A stretch of DNA of 64,000 nt from Eopsaltria australis (GCA_034509425.1 JAVTVJ010000344.1:665872-729871), one strand, 5' to 3'; shown: positions 26,131 through 39,247, numbered from the stretch's first letter. Notes: generated from the sequence alone by a model not told the origin. Numbers and translations: made by a program.

Positions 26131-27934
26131 GAGACTCAAACTTACCATTAATTTTCAGCTTAATGATTTGGATACCAAGAGTGAGATATTTGATTATGCA
26201 GATATTCTGCCTGGAATTTTACAAATGTTCAAAAAGTCTGGTATTACAGGCTTGATGCATTTGAATTCATGTCGTCTGGTCTCCTGGGAGCACCGGTATG
26301 TCATTTTTATGAAATCAAATTCTACATTGTTCTACTTGTTCAATAAACATCTTTTACAGTTAGTTTGCAGTTTGGGTTTTTTAAATAATTTTTCATTATT
26401 TTCTTGGAAACCAGTTGCTATCATTTGCTCTAAGATGACAAGTTTAAATGTTTCAAACATGCTGCATCAATAGATGTGTTTGTTTTTCCTGAACAGTACA
26501 AATGACTCAGACTAGTTTGTGTGAGATGATTACACCAGAGTTTCAAACTCAAGAAGGCCTACAATATGTCTGACATATTTCAAATGAAAGGTGGGAGGCA
26601 TGAATTTATAATTTTAGCTGTTGCTGAAACACATTACAGTAAGCAGAACAGCAAGGAACTGCAAAATGATTAACTGACATTGGGAAGTATGACATTTATT
26701 TAAATCTAGTACTGCATTCACAGTTGCCTTGCACAGGGACTTTGATGCATATGCCAAGGTTATAATAATAATACTCTTAAGGTCCATTTAGTGCAAGGCT
26801 GAGCAGTCACAGTTCCTGTTCAGTTTACATCAAACTCAGTTTTTCTACTAGCAATGAGAAAATTGATGTTGCTGACACTATGAATAGAGAGTCCTGCTAA
26901 TTGCTTGCAGGCATTTTCATCAGTCTTCTTTTACAGTAGAAAGGCTGTTCAAAGACTGGCAGTCTTGGGCTGTGAACACATAAATGTAAAACTTGGTATA
27001 TGCCACAGGTGCTCTAAGTTAGGGTGAATAAATGCAACTGTATACCAGCACGGAACAAATTCTAAAAATGTAACATGGTGTGCAAAAAGTTGGCAGTAGT
27101 TTATTTGTTATCCTTGCTCAAAGGGTGAGACTGACACTCATTTCCTGTTCAATCCGTACCAGAATAAATTGCCTTGAAAATCCCAGAAATTCATGAATGT
27201 AAAGAAGAAACACATCAACCATTAAGCAGGGTAATGAATCCAGAATTGCATATCCTGAATTGAATCCAGAATTGTGAATTCCATACTGCTTCATTTTATA
27301 TTGCTTACCCTTCTCTTAGGACACCCCAAAATAAATTCTGCTTTAAAATCCTTAGGTTTATAGATAACTAATTTGACATCTTTCCTTATTTTTTGACTTG
27401 TAGTTTCTAACACTACCTTGAACTTTTATCCATACACTTGGAAGGCTAGTAGTGTGTTATATTCTTAGGCCATGATTCTAATTTAACAGATATTTTTAGC
27501 ATTATATATGAATCTGGCATTTAAAAAAACCCCGGTGTATTACAGCACTGGTGATAAATGTGATGAACTGATGATATGTTAATAATGAGCTGGCAATGCC
27601 ACGCATACATAACCTGCAGCCTTTTACTGCAAAGCCATGTGGACAAAACCACAGGTGTGTGACAGCTCACCAGAGCTCACATAGACATGGTTACTGTGAG
27701 ACACAGTGTCCTCCCAACAGCACTCGTGAGCACATTCCCAGTGGCAGCTCCCCACCTCTAAACCTCTGCCTCTGGCGTGAATGCTCATGCAGTATTGGTA
27801 TCATCTGAGTCAAATGCTTACTCCTTTTGCTGAAAAATTCTGTTTTCTTTATTGCCATTCACTTTTTTAAAAACAGTGTCTGGTCGCACATCCATTAAGC
27901 ATTTTTATCCCCTTTGTAGTAAGGGGGATAGTAT
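26131..27934. other. Unique non-coding DNA
   Basis: No gene is seen. A 14-base direct repeat, TGAATCCAGAATTG, occurs at 27235-27248 and 27261-27274 (offset 26), indicating a small local duplication. The 159-codon frame at 25994-26473 begins inside the LTR and runs into unique sequence, so it is not a credible gene. Confidence 0.55.
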
Positions 27935-28800
27935 TATAGAATCACAGAACCATTAAGGTTGGAAAAGACCTTCAAGACCATTGAATCCAACCCTTGACCA
28001 AACACCACCATGTCAACCAAACTGTAGCAATACTTGCACACCCAGTCATTTCTTGAACACTTCCAGGGATGGTGACTCCACCACCTCCTGGGGAAACCCA
28101 CTGCAATCCTTAACTACTCTTTCAGTGAAGAAATTCTTCTTGATATCCAATCCAAACTTCTCCTGGCACAGAATGCGGCCATCTCCTCTTGTCCTGTCAC
28201 TGGTTGCCTGGGAGAAGAGACTGACTCGTACCTTGCCAGACCCTCCTTTCAGGTACTGGTAAAAATCAGTAAGGTCTCCCTTCAGTCTTCTTTTCTTCAA
28301 GCCAAGCACCACCACCTCTGTCAGCCTTTCCTCATGTGACCTGTGCTCCAGACCCTCAAACAGCTCTGTTGCCCTTCTCTGGACATGCTCCAGCACCTCA
28401 AAGTCTTTCTTGAACTGAGGGGCCCAGAATTGAACACAGGACTTGAGGGTGTTGCCTCACCAGTGCCGAGTACAGAGGGACAGTTAGTACCCTGGTCTTT
28501 GTGGCCTTACTGCTTCTGACATGTGCCAGGATGCCATTGGCCTTCTTGGTCACCTGGGCACACGCTGGCTCATGTTCAGCTGCTGTCAACCAGCACCCAC
28601 AGGTCCTCCTCCTCCAGACTCCTTTCCAGTGCTGGTCCCCAGCCTGTGGTCCAGAATGGGGTTGTTGTGACCCAAGGGCAGCACCCAGCACTTTACCTTG
28701 TTGAACCTCATATCATTGGTCTTGGCCCATCGATCCAGCCTGTCCAGATTCCTCCTACACCCCTCCCATCTTTCAGCAGATGAACATTTCCACTCAACTG
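27935..28800 (-). mobile_element. CR1: CR1 LINE copy, minus strand, about 0.87 kb
   Basis: The left edge, TATAGAATCACAGAACC followed by AAGGTTGGAAAAGACC, is the antisense of the CR1 3' end. The rest reads as antisense ORF2 C-terminus up to about 28800, where similarity stops. Better preserved than the copy at 18.4 kb: the minus frame 28046-28396 retains [20 protein letters not shown] and [15 protein letters not shown], and 28398-28691 retains TKKANGIL and LYSALVR. There is no polymerase core, so it is a 5'-truncated, inactive copy. Confidence 0.93.
28046..28396 (-). pseudogene. CR1 ORF2 C-terminal remnant
   Basis: A 116-codon minus-strand frame within the CR1 copy, covering the last conserved part of ORF2 ([14 protein letters not shown] near the start, [15 protein letters not shown] in the middle, [13 protein letters not shown] later). 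The preceding part of ORF2 continues in another frame, so at least one frameshift separates them. No catalytic residue lies in this segment. Confidence 0.85.
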
Positions 28801-30508
28801 ATAATTCAACTGCAGCTGCTCACTGTGGATGTATTAATCTACTGTACATTTCCTTCATGGTGTTTATAAATTCAGTTTTCTTAAGCCTTCCTACCTACCG
28901 AATTCTAAGTGGATTTCAAAGTGGGATTAATTTGTAGGTTTAGTAGCCCAATCAGTAGCAATCATCAATAATTCTTTCTCTACCGTGAACCACAAGAGTG
29001 GGGAACTTGTGACCCAGAGACTGAAGATAGCCCATGCTTGTATTTCCTCAGGCTCACTGCCACTTCTTTTTATATTTATTCGCTATTACTTGACAATGTG
29101 CTAGTGACTGTAAAATATCTTTGAAAGGCTTATTTGTCCCTGAGCAAGGAGAGGGTTCCATTCCCCACCCACTAGTAATGTCAAAATAAGTATCAAAGAT
29201 TAAATGAAGAGTCAAAAAAAAAGAATTCAATTAGTAGAGGAGGATCAAATTACAGCGAACTTCCCTCCTGGGTTCACTGCTCATGATAATGACTTTATTT
29301 AGAACTAAATTACTGAAAAATGTCACTTTAAAATGTACCCTGTATCTATCTCTGTGTCAAGTTGAAGTGGATGCTTTGGGGAATGATAGGATAGTTGAAG
29401 TGGATGTATTTCAGAATTAAGTTAAGCCTTAAATATTCCTTATAAACTAGAAATTTTTACTGGTGAGGCAGCTTCCAGGCTATTTGAACATAGTCTCAAA
29501 AGTCTTACAACCTATTTTCAGGGGAAGCAGTACTTTCACAGAGGAACAATGTGGTCTGAGCCTCATCTGGACCTTGTCTCTGAGCCAGGAAACCAGGCAC
29601 ATTTTACAACTGCAAGCAACTTCACAGAGATTCTTCTTATGCCTATGTGACTCTTTCTTACACAAACCTTTCTGTTTTGTTCTTTAAAGAAACCCAGTCT
29701 GCCAGCTGGGCTCCTCAGAACAGTTTTGGCAATAAATTGCGACCAGTGTGTGAGTGCTTTCCTTCACTTGTGGCACTACTCCATGAGGCAAATATAATGC
29801 AAGTAGGCTCATTGCAGATAATGTTTCTGTTTTATTGCAAAAGCTCTTTGAAACATCAATGACATTATCTGTAAAAGACCATAGGCTGGCATTTTTCCAG
29901 GCAGTATTTTGATCTAGTGTAGAGTAGGCTAAATTTAAAAGAAGAAAAAAAATAAATTCAGGGTGCTGCCATTTGCCTGGGCATCTAAGCATGACTTGCC
30001 CTGTTCTATCAGTCTTGTTAAAGTGTAATATTAGCTTTTCCTACTTTCTCCTGGTTACAGATTTGTACATGTTCCTGTGTGAAAATGTTAAGAGATATCA
30101 ATAATAGAATAATTCCAAGAAAAACATGAGCATTCTACTTGCTTTTTTTTAACATAGAATTAAACAAGAGCAGTGTGGATTTTTTTCCCTTAATTCCTCT
30201 AGAATCCCCACCTACCTACTCTTGCTTTAGAAAATGTGTACTGAAATAAAATTAATACTTGATTTTTACTCAGCATATAAAGATATACAGGCTATCATTT
30301 CCAGATAAGTATTCCATGGAAACATTGAAGGACAAGCTGCATATTTTAGTCTTTGGTGGAGTCTTTGCCATTTTATCTTGATTAGTCTGCATGCTGTTTT
30401 ACTAGCCAATGACCCTGAGAGAGAGAAGCAAAGCTTAAGGCATTTTCAATTTTGTTTTTGGAAAGATTGTAAAGATTGGTCAGATAATTGCTTGTCTGGG
30501 GTATAATT
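28801..30508. other. Unique non-coding DNA
   Basis: No gene or RNA is recognised. A 13-base direct repeat, GTTGAAGTGGATG, lies at 29361-29373 and 29394-29406 (offset 33). Opposed open frames at 29.46-29.99 kb are overlapping chance frames in a stop-poor stretch. Confidence 0.55.
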
Positions 30509-30664
30509 CATAGAATCATATAATCATAGCATGGTCTGGGTTAGAAGGCACCTTAAAGATTCTCCAGCTCCAACAGGCTTGCGGTGGGCAGGAACACCTT
30601 CCGCTAGATCTGCTGTCTCAGGGACTCATTCAACCCAGCCTTGAACACTTCAAGGGATGTGGCA
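30509..30664 (-). mobile_element. CR1: CR1 3'-end fragment, interrupted on the right
   Basis: Antisense CR1 tail: CATAGAATCATATAATCATA followed by TTAGAAGGCACC, and near the right end CCAGCCTTGAACACTTCAAG and GGATGTGGCAT. In CR1 the next bases should read like GGGCATCCA. Here they are replaced by LTR-like sequence, and GGGCATCCA reappears at 31066-31074 after it. This suggests the copy was split by an LTR insertion, although little CR1 is recognisable beyond that point. Confidence 0.8.
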
Positions 30665-31066
30665 TGCAATATTTATTCAGTGGGTATGGGTGGGGCATTG
30701 TCGTGATTACATAGAAGAGGCAGAGTTTAGCACTGGGTGCTCACCATAGTGCCCTTGTCTGGGGAAACCACATGGCCCTGAAGGAGCTGTCAGTCATCTT
30801 GGTTTTGTTCCCAGTGGTGTATGCCTTTTTGAGGGTAAAATACTTTTTGTTATAGATATATATATATATAGATATATATATATTCTTTTTTTCCTATTAA
30901 TATTGCTGCTGTAATTGCTTGTATCTTATTCCATTGCTTTGTGTTTTTAGTAAATTGTTATCTCAACCTAGTCTCTGTTTTTTTATCCCTCCCTTACCAG
31001 AAGGGGCAGGGGAAGGGGAATGGCTTATCTGGAGTTTGATTTTCTTCTGGTGTTAAAACCAGCACG
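30665..31066 (+). mobile_element. Avian ERV LTR, plus strand, about 400 bp
   Basis: The body has hallmarks of a common avian LTR in sense orientation: TATTCCATTGCTTTGTG, then TAGTAAATTGTTATCTCAAC, a pyrimidine-rich stretch, GAAGGGGCAGGGGAAGGGG, and a 3' end GTGTTAAAACCAGCAC. A GA/TA-rich simple repeat lies inside it. GGCAT occurs at both edges (30661-30665 and 31067-31071) and may be the 5-base target-site duplication; the start could be TGCAATATTT at 30665. No internal retroviral sequence is attached, so this is a degenerate solo LTR. Confidence 0.7.
30851..30884. repeat. (TA)n / GATATA microsatellite
   Basis: Alternating TA with two GATA interruptions, lying inside the LTR. Probably length-variable. 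Confidence 0.9.
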
Positions 31067-31429
31067 GGCATCCATACCCAATTCATTGAGATCAATTAGG
31101 AACAAGATCAAAAAGTGTAAGAAATGCTCTGCTACTTTTAACTGTATATCTCATGTATATCTTTTCAAGAGTCTACAAATCCAAGACAAGATGTCTTTGC
31201 TACGAATAACACTGTGTACAGTGTTTTAGAATAATCATTTTGTCTTGCTTTAGGTCTTGGGCATTTAGAAAAATTAACAGATACTTTGATATCTCTTTGC
31301 TTGAACATCCAGGCCGCAAAATTTAGGAGATTTATTCCATTAGATGTATTTATGGTTCCACTGAGGGCAGTTCACACAATTGTCTTCCGCTTTGTTTCTG
31401 GACATTACTAAGATTATGTCCGCCCCCAG

Positions 31430-31860
31430 AATGGACTCAGAGCTCTGTCTTTAACCCCAGTAACACTGTGATAAAGCCAAATAAAGTCAGGGTGCCAGAA
31501 GAGAAGACACAGGATTTGGGGAACTGCTGTGGAGCTTTGTGATAGAAGTGAGCTCTAAGCCAGGGACAGCAGCAGCAGCGTGGCGAGAGCAGAGCAGCGC
31601 ACACAACAGGCGAGCTGACTCAGCAAAGGAGTTGCCTTTGCTGTACTTAGCACTAGGATTGACAAATGCAAACAAGCTCTCATTTGTAGCTGCTCTGTGG
31701 TTACTGCTCACACACAGATAGCTCTTTGCAGCAGCAGAATAATTCAGTTCAGCTTGGCTGGGCTAAATCAGCTTAGACCACGTCTTGTTTGCGTGGGCTG
31801 ACAGCAGGCAGAAAGGTGGCTGCCGTGGTTTGGCTGGTGTAAGCCTCACATTATCCCACC
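31430..31860. promoter_or_regulatory. CpG- and CAG-containing patch, candidate regulatory element
   Basis: In an otherwise CpG-poor window, about 31580-31612 carries four closely spaced CpGs after a short CAG run (CAGCAGCAGCAGCG), followed directly by AGCTGACTCAGCA (31613-31625), a 12-of-13 match to a Maf recognition element with an AP-1 core. Downstream are GGCTAAATCAGC- and GGCTGACAGC-type half sites. It could be an enhancer, a promoter of a non-coding RNA, or an unrecognised old repeat; an AATAAA occurs upstream near 31480. There is no coding evidence. Confidence 0.3.
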
Positions 31861-33607
31861 CCTCACTTCTCAACATGTACTGAACACTGATATATTTTTA
31901 TGTGATTTTTCTCTGGTGAGATCTTTTTGCCTACTAATTTTTTTGAGTTGTACAAAGACATCTTCTAAAAATATTGCCTTGATGCAGCATTGCACAAAAT
32001 TTAAGTAATTTAAATGCAATTACCAATTTTCTCACTTAAGTGAATGTGTTCAGTTTTGACTATCTAATTAAAAAAAAAAAATTACTGGAAGAAAAGGAAC
32101 CGGAAGAATAAAACATATAGAGGAGAGGTGAGAGCAGAACTCTAAAAAGAATTGTTTGCTGTTGTCTCAATTTGGAAAGATTAAACGAATTAGTGAGAAA
32201 GATATTGAGATACGCTGAGCAGAATAAAGCAAATCACAAAAAGGGCAATACAGAGATGATATTTGAATATAAAACCTAAAGAACTTTGAATAAATTAAAA
32301 ACAAGTTATATATATATGTTTCAGCATAGTTCTTGGTAATACCTTTATATGCTGAGGAACTAATTCCCACTGGAATTTATTTGTGAAATAAATATTTGCA
32401 GAAATTTCCACTGGATTTAGACTACCTTTGATAAAATTACTGGAATAATCACCACAGTAACAATAATCACAGTAATATCATCCTAATGTTTTAAATCAGA
32501 ATCTGAGCACTTCACCTCTGGAAAACACTTTTTCATGTGATAAACTACTGCATAATTAGTTATCTTTTGTTATGTGCATACCTTTCCCTCAGATATTTAT
32601 AATTATTTTGAGATCACCAAATCACATGAAACACTGTTTTTTAAGGTTGTTAGCAAACTCATTATTTCTAAATTATTGAAATAATAAAGTCAGAGATAGC
32701 TAATGCTACAGGCCATGACAGCCAGTAAAATCATTGATTAAAATATTTAATAAGCTTATGTGCAAGATGGAACTCTAGATGGAGCAGTTCCCTTTGTTTG
32801 AACTTTGTTTGTTGGGATGATGATGATTTCACTAAGTTAATAACTATTAGAAAAATAACTGGCCTAAATATGATAACACAATGCTGTTGAAACATTCAGG
32901 CTCAGAATGGATCTCCTAAATAAGAAGTTTGTGCATTAATTGGTATAGAAGAAAAACCTGAACTGAATTCCCCTTCCTAAATTTAGTATTTGAAATAACA
33001 TCAAAAGTTATTTTATGAAATAACAGAATTGCATAGTGCAGCAAAAAATAATCAAATACTTCATATCACTCTTCTTGAATACATGATTGGCTCTCATGGC
33101 AAACTAACATCTATAAGGGAGAAATATGGAAAAGGTCTATCAAATTAGAAAATGGTCTACCAAAATGTGGAATTTATGGGAACGAAAGTGTTGTGTCATG
33201 TGCCAGTGTTACCAGATTCATTTCAAGTACCTCAAATCTCTGCACGTTGTGCTGTTTAGAGAAAAGCTTCATGCAGTCAATTTTCTGTCCTTTCTCATGG
33301 GAGAAAGATGGAGGGTTGCCAGTGGTCAGGCCTTGCGTTCTAAGTCCTTGTTCACAATCACGACAGCCAGGAAAATATAGCCAGTTATGTCAGAGTACTC
33401 TGCTTGGACTTCTGGAGCCACCACAAAGAGCGTGCCTGGTTCCTTAGCTCCATGAATGCTGCCAGTGTACCCTCACCTGTGCTTCTCTAAAACTTTCCAG
33501 ACAGTACACATCCCCAACATGCTTCCAGAGAAATAGTCCCATTCTTCTGGTGTCCCCTCTCAATATCTGTAACTGTACAGTCACTGCTGAATTAAGATAT
33601 AAGCTAC

Positions 33608-33740
33608 AAAAAAAAAAAAAGCAAACCCAAAAATAAAAACCAAACAACAACACCAATAAAAACCAGACACACACACAAAATAACAAAAAATCCAACCCAA
33701 CCCAAACAAAAACAAAGTCAAAACCAAGAAAGAAACTGAC
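33608..33740. repeat. A/C-rich low-complexity tract
   Basis: Starts with 13 A residues and continues as CAAA/CCAAA/ACAC-type sequence with almost no G or T, including a short ACACACACAC run. Its complement encodes spurious F/V/L-rich frames on the minus strand (33444-33784). Low-complexity DNA, no gene. Confidence 0.85.
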
Positions 33741-36720
33741 CTCCTTTGGTCAGATTGCCTCTGCTCTCCATGCAAAGATGGCACAAAAGAGTGGATTTCA
33801 CTTACGTTCCTTTTCCTAATTAAACTTCCCTCCTAGAAAATTAGACACAAAAGAAATGGCCTTTCATACGTGATCTCCCAAACCAGAATTGATGCTTGAG
33901 GTAAAGCTGTTCACATTAACATAATTCTCTTTCCCTTTAGAATGAAACTTCAAGGAAAGCAGCTATTGGAGGCTTGCATTTTGTTAATAGCCATTCCTCA
34001 TTTTGAAACTAGCTTCAAGCTACATGAGCAACATAATATCTGATGTCTACAAAGAATAGATTATGGGAAATTAAAAGAATCAATTCCAGTGAATATAAGA
34101 TTCTTTGCAGACATAGAATAATGAACATTAACAGAAGGAGGGAAGTTCTTGTGCCAATATGTAAAAACCGGCAACTGAGAGAATGACAGGTATAGTTCTT
34201 TTAGTTCTTTCATTTTTTCACCTTGTCCTCAGCCCTTTACACAGTTGGTATCATGGGCCAAGTTTTTTAATGGAGATGTGGATTAATGACCTTTTAGATG
34301 GTTTAAACCAACTGGCTACCATTCCATCCTGCCTGGCATGTATTCATTGACTGTTGATAAATGCCCTCCAAGATATTTCTGCTAAACTGTGATCTATCAG
34401 TAAAACACATATTCAAGGAAAGAATAGGATTTGTTGATACTCTGGCAAAAAAATTAGATTTGCAAACACAAGATGCTGAGCCACATTGCTAAATGTGATG
34501 CTGTGACAGAGGACAATCTATGGAACACTGTTTGCCAGTGGTTGAAGGTCTGAGTCAACAGAAATATTCTTTACCTCTCTCCTGCTCTAGTTGAATAGTG
34601 TCATTATAGATTCATAAATTATATGACCTGATGCCATGACTTCAGCACATTAGTCACTCTACATTCACATGCAAGATAAAATAAAGTGGGGATACACATT
34701 TTCTAATTGGGAATTTCTAAATCAATAGTCATTCTACAAAAGGAGCTATGTTAACAAATGAATATGGGTGGCTGGCAGAAAGCAAAATTATGCCTGGAAG
34801 AGCTTACAAATCACAAAGGAAAGCAATCACTTAATTTCTGTTGAGTGAGTAGCAGTTAGCAAGATAAACACTGGACTGTACCAATTTATATGTGATTAGA
34901 ACAAGGCAAAAGAGAGAAAAATGCATGGGGTTTAATGAAAGGTTATGGAACACTGACATATTAATTCTGGGTAAATAAATAGTGGATTTCTCTCTGTGTA
35001 CACTACCTAACATCAGACTGATCACAATATAAAGAGTAAAAGGATTGTCCAGTTCCTGTGAAAAAAGTCATAATTTTGCCATTAACTGAATGGCAGTGAG
35101 ACAGGTGCCTTTACTAAATTTTAGTATACTACCCAGCTGTGAAGTTAATCTACACCTGAAAAGATAGTCTAATTCCGCTAGATAAATTAAATCCAGTGAA
35201 AAGCTAACCAAGAGGTGAGTTGTTTCACAGACACAGATGTCTCTTGCACAATTCATGCAGACAGGGCTGTCCATACTAAAGAATTACTTTTCTATTGTCA
35301 AATTAACAATGAGGTGAAGATTCAGAGCTTCCAAAGTCTCTTTGTTTTAAAGCCATGCCCATTGTCAGTGTGATTTACCTGTCCCCATACTCACATAGAT
35401 ACACATTTGCATACATGGACTAATATAACTTTTCTTAATTCTGTAAATTTTTAAATTAGAAAATAAATAAAAAAAAAACAACATAGGAAGAAGGAACACT
35501 TCACAATAGGATCAAGGTCCCAGAGCTGTGAAGAAAAGCATATTTTCATAAATCAAGTTTGAATATTGATTTAAGTTTAGAATATTATTTTCTTTCACTG
35601 AAACCATATCCAGATTTTTAGTGAAGGTTCCAAATTCAGATGTAACCACTGAAATTAAAAATTGTTTCTTGAAGGAAAATCAAGTTTTCATTGTGTTACT
35701 TCATGGTTCATAGAATCTCTAAATATTCACTTCACACAACACATAGTACTCTCTAAAACAGAGACCTACCTCATAAAAATGGGCCTCTGTCTTTGCAGTT
35801 TCTGTGCATCGTTAGCTCTTACAGCAACCAAAATTTTTATAGGACTTCTCAAGGACAAATGATGTAAAGAACAGCAGCATTGTTAATCTAAGGATTATGG
35901 ATAAGGATCCCTATATTTACTAAGTTTAGAAGACTACACACTAAACTATTTCAATTGTTCTCTCACAGAATGTTTTCAATACACAGAACATGCTTTAAAA
36001 AAATGCTATGAGCCCCTAGAGGCCACCAGTGCAGTAGAAACAGAGATTAGATGTTTTGTCTAAGAAGGATAGACATAGCACAAAGCAAGAAGGTAAAAAA
36101 GCATCATAAACAAGCCTCAGATTTCACACCTTTCAGAGTCTGAATCTCTGATGAACAATTTCTAGTATTTTCCAGTTCTGGTACTATAAAGGAAAGCGAA
36201 ATTATGTGGATTTTGCTCTTTTCCTTTAATGGCAATAAAGGAATCTCACTAAGATAGATTTCTTGTAAGTTTTTGAGTTATCCTGTCAAAGCTAATCCAT
36301 CTAGTTCTGTGTCCCAAAGCCAGGACCATGTCTACATAACTTTGCACAAGAATGCTCATGTTCTTTACCATACCAGTATATATCTGAAGTCTGTCCTGAG
36401 ACTTTTAAGCCCTGCTCTCCTGTGCTGAACAGGTTCTATCATTGTCCAGTTTAAGGCATCTGACTGAAAGAGAAAATACAAGGAGGTAATGGCCCTTAAC
36501 TTAAAGTTGGGAAAGGGCTTGGCCATATGATTCCTGATAATTGGAGCACAGATTATTTCTGACTGCTTGCCTGGTTTTGATGACAAAATCCTGGTGTCTG
36601 CACAGGCAGATGAAGCAACAGTTGAGTGCTTGTGACAGTTGAGTAGTTAGTGTTTTCTCTGCTAGATGTCAGCACTGGTTGCTATCTGATTGCTGCAAGC
36701 AATGTTTTCCAAACAGTAGG

Positions 36721-36783
36721 CGAAATCCTGCCTCTGCAGATTTCAATGGCAAAACTCAGTTGACTTCAGTGGGCTCAGAATTT
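36721..36783. repeat. Degenerate palindromic old repeat
   Basis: The two halves are imperfect reverse complements: GAAATCCTGCCTCTGCAGAT on the left pairs with the complement of TTGACTTCAGTGGGCTCAGA on the right, around a CAAAACTC centre. The TTTCAATGG...TTGACTTCAGTGG layout resembles an ancient palindromic interspersed repeat seen in sauropsid genomes. No family name is asserted. Similar half-copies may lie at 17837-17876 and 61043-61115. Confidence 0.5.
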
Positions 36784-38363
36784 AATTTACTGACACTGTA
36801 TTTTAAACTTCAGAATTTGCCAGAGGCCAGCAGTCCTTCAGAGAAAAATAATTCTTGAAAAAAATATAGAACAAGAAGGAAAAATCCATTTCTCTCCTAG
36901 CAGCTAGAAATCTTTCAGTGCAATGAGTACAAAAGCAAATAATCTTTCTCATTGTATCTTAAGGGAGTTTTTAGTGTATATGAAATGTAATCTCTCTTTG
37001 GATCACAACAACCTGTTCATTTCATTCAGCCAAGAGCCACTATTCCTACGTATGCAATTCGATGACTTGCTACAAAGGTTGTCTTGGAGTCTGATGCTGC
37101 TGATAGCTCCACTTCCCACCAGTAAAACTTCCTTTAATCAGGGAGATGAAGCTTTTGCTTCTCTCTTTGTGAAAGTGCCTTTGTGTTTGCTAATACCTCC
37201 AGTCTAACTACGAAAATTGTTAAAATTATCAACAGTGAGGTAAGACTAAGTGAACAAATTACAAAACACATTACTCCCACTGTCACAAAACACAAGATCC
37301 AAGACAATGACAGTCTCTAGTGAGTCCCATAATGTCTGGTTAGACTGGTTATAGATGCTGATAGTGTGGAGAAAGAGGTATGAACATATATCTTAGCAAA
37401 GTTTTTATGTCTAGATGATGCAGAAAGGATTGGTCAGTTGGGACTTTAGTGACATCCTTTGATGCAAATTTTTATATGTAAATGGAATTAATACAAAAGA
37501 TGACCAAATTCTTCCTCCTTATTTTTCTTCAAATATCACTACATCAACCATGAATAAAATAATTGCAGGCCTCCATATGTTTTTTTTATAATATTAATGA
37601 CATAATGACACCCATTATTTAGCTTTAAAATGTTCTACATACTTCATAAGAAGTTAGGGCATGAGACAAGGTCAAGTTATTACAACTTTAATCTACCAGC
37701 TTCTGTCTCTAAGGCAGAAAAAAAGTATTAAAGTTTTCTTCATTACTCTGTGTTGGCTGTATTTTACATCATAGGTTTTGAGTACATTACAAGGTAAATA
37801 CAAAGAATTTATCATTGAAACCATACTGTTCTCTACAAAACTGTATTTTTAATAGCCCAGTATTTTGTTGGGCAAATAGTTTCATGCAGTGGGATTGGAA
37901 AGGTAGAAAAACATTTTTTTTCTCTTCTTTGAATATGGTAGCATAGATTTTCCTGATTTTTTAAAATAATTTTTATTTTCATGCAACAAATACGAATTTG
38001 TTGCTTGACTTGATGTCAACATTGAATTCCTTCCAATTACTTATTACTGCCATGCATAAAAACTGATTAATTAATAAAAATATAAATAACAATAAATGTA
38101 AAAAATTGAACAATTTTCACATTAATATTTCAGTTTCGTTTCATGTTAAGATTTTCATGGCTAAGGTGTATATTCATAGGCACAGGGTACAGTAGGTTTC
38201 ACAATTAATTTTAGATCATATGTTAGGATGCCAGTCTTCTTTGTAGGAAGCACTTAACATTATTTGTTTAATTATTTTCCTCTCAAGAATTTCTTCTAAT
38301 TTGTGAGTTTATTTATACAAAGAAAATTATCTATATAAAAAACCAAACAAATGCATTCAATTA

Positions 38364-38375
38364 TTTTTTTTTTTT
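38364..38375. repeat. Poly-T run
   Basis: Twelve consecutive T residues in very AT-rich sequence. No associated retrocopy was recognised on the minus strand. Confidence 0.8.
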
Positions 38376-39229
38376 ACTTTATCTGCCCTGATTCCACAAG
38401 TCAAAACATAAGAAAATGAAATAAAACTACAAGAGTAAAATCTTCATCATTAAAAGACAGGAGGAAAAATGAAATCATATACATGGTTTTGGGTGAATAC
38501 AGCAGATGTTAGTTCCTCCAACCATAACCCTCAACATCAAGTAGTCCTTAAAGACTCTGTGGGGAAGTGGTTTCCAAAATGCCTGGATTGTCATGATACT
38601 GTGTTTGAATTCTAACTCTTACTCATTTCAGTTAGGCTCAGTTTCAGGAAATCTGAGAAGCTTTGAAACATATGTGCCTACACTGCTAACTGCTTTTCCC
38701 CCCCACCCTCCGCCTCTTCCTTTCATTATCTTCTCCCCACAACCTTTTCTTCATTTCCCTTGACTTCATTCAGCTTTCTCATGCTGGCATTCATAATGAA
38801 TAAATTCACTGGTACAGCTAGGAATATATTACTGTTGAATATTCCCTGCAGCAAAGTTCCATCAAAATTGCTTATCACTGACAGATGCCCACTCAGAGAT
38901 GCAAAACTGTCTAACTCAGTCCTCCCTTTCCTACCCAGTTTTGTGATATGTGAATGAAAATGGACGTGGAAGGATGACAACCTTTGCCTCTAAGGTACAA
39001 ATCTCTTAAGTGTTCTAATTATTTTGATTCCCATCCAGGCTGCTGGAAGTTTACCTATTTCATGTGTGCTGGCATTCACCAGCCAGCAAAAATAAGGCCA
39101 GTTTGAATAACCTCATTGTTTGAACTGCTTTCCAAAATTAATACTCTCAGGACATTCTTTCAAAAAACAGGAAGGAGATGGGAAATAACACTCTCAAACT
39201 TTATGAATAGTTCTTGGTTCACTTCTGTT

Positions 39230-39247
39230 CACACACACACACACACC
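39230..39247. repeat. (CA)n microsatellite
   Basis: About eight CA dinucleotides in a row, followed by CCACTCCCACA. A short, probably polymorphic simple repeat. Confidence 0.9.

Noticed and set aside
33444..33784. Hydrophobic, membrane-like minus-strand frames rich in Phe, Val and Cys
   Set aside because: The hydrophobic run is the translation of the complement of an A/C-rich low-complexity tract.
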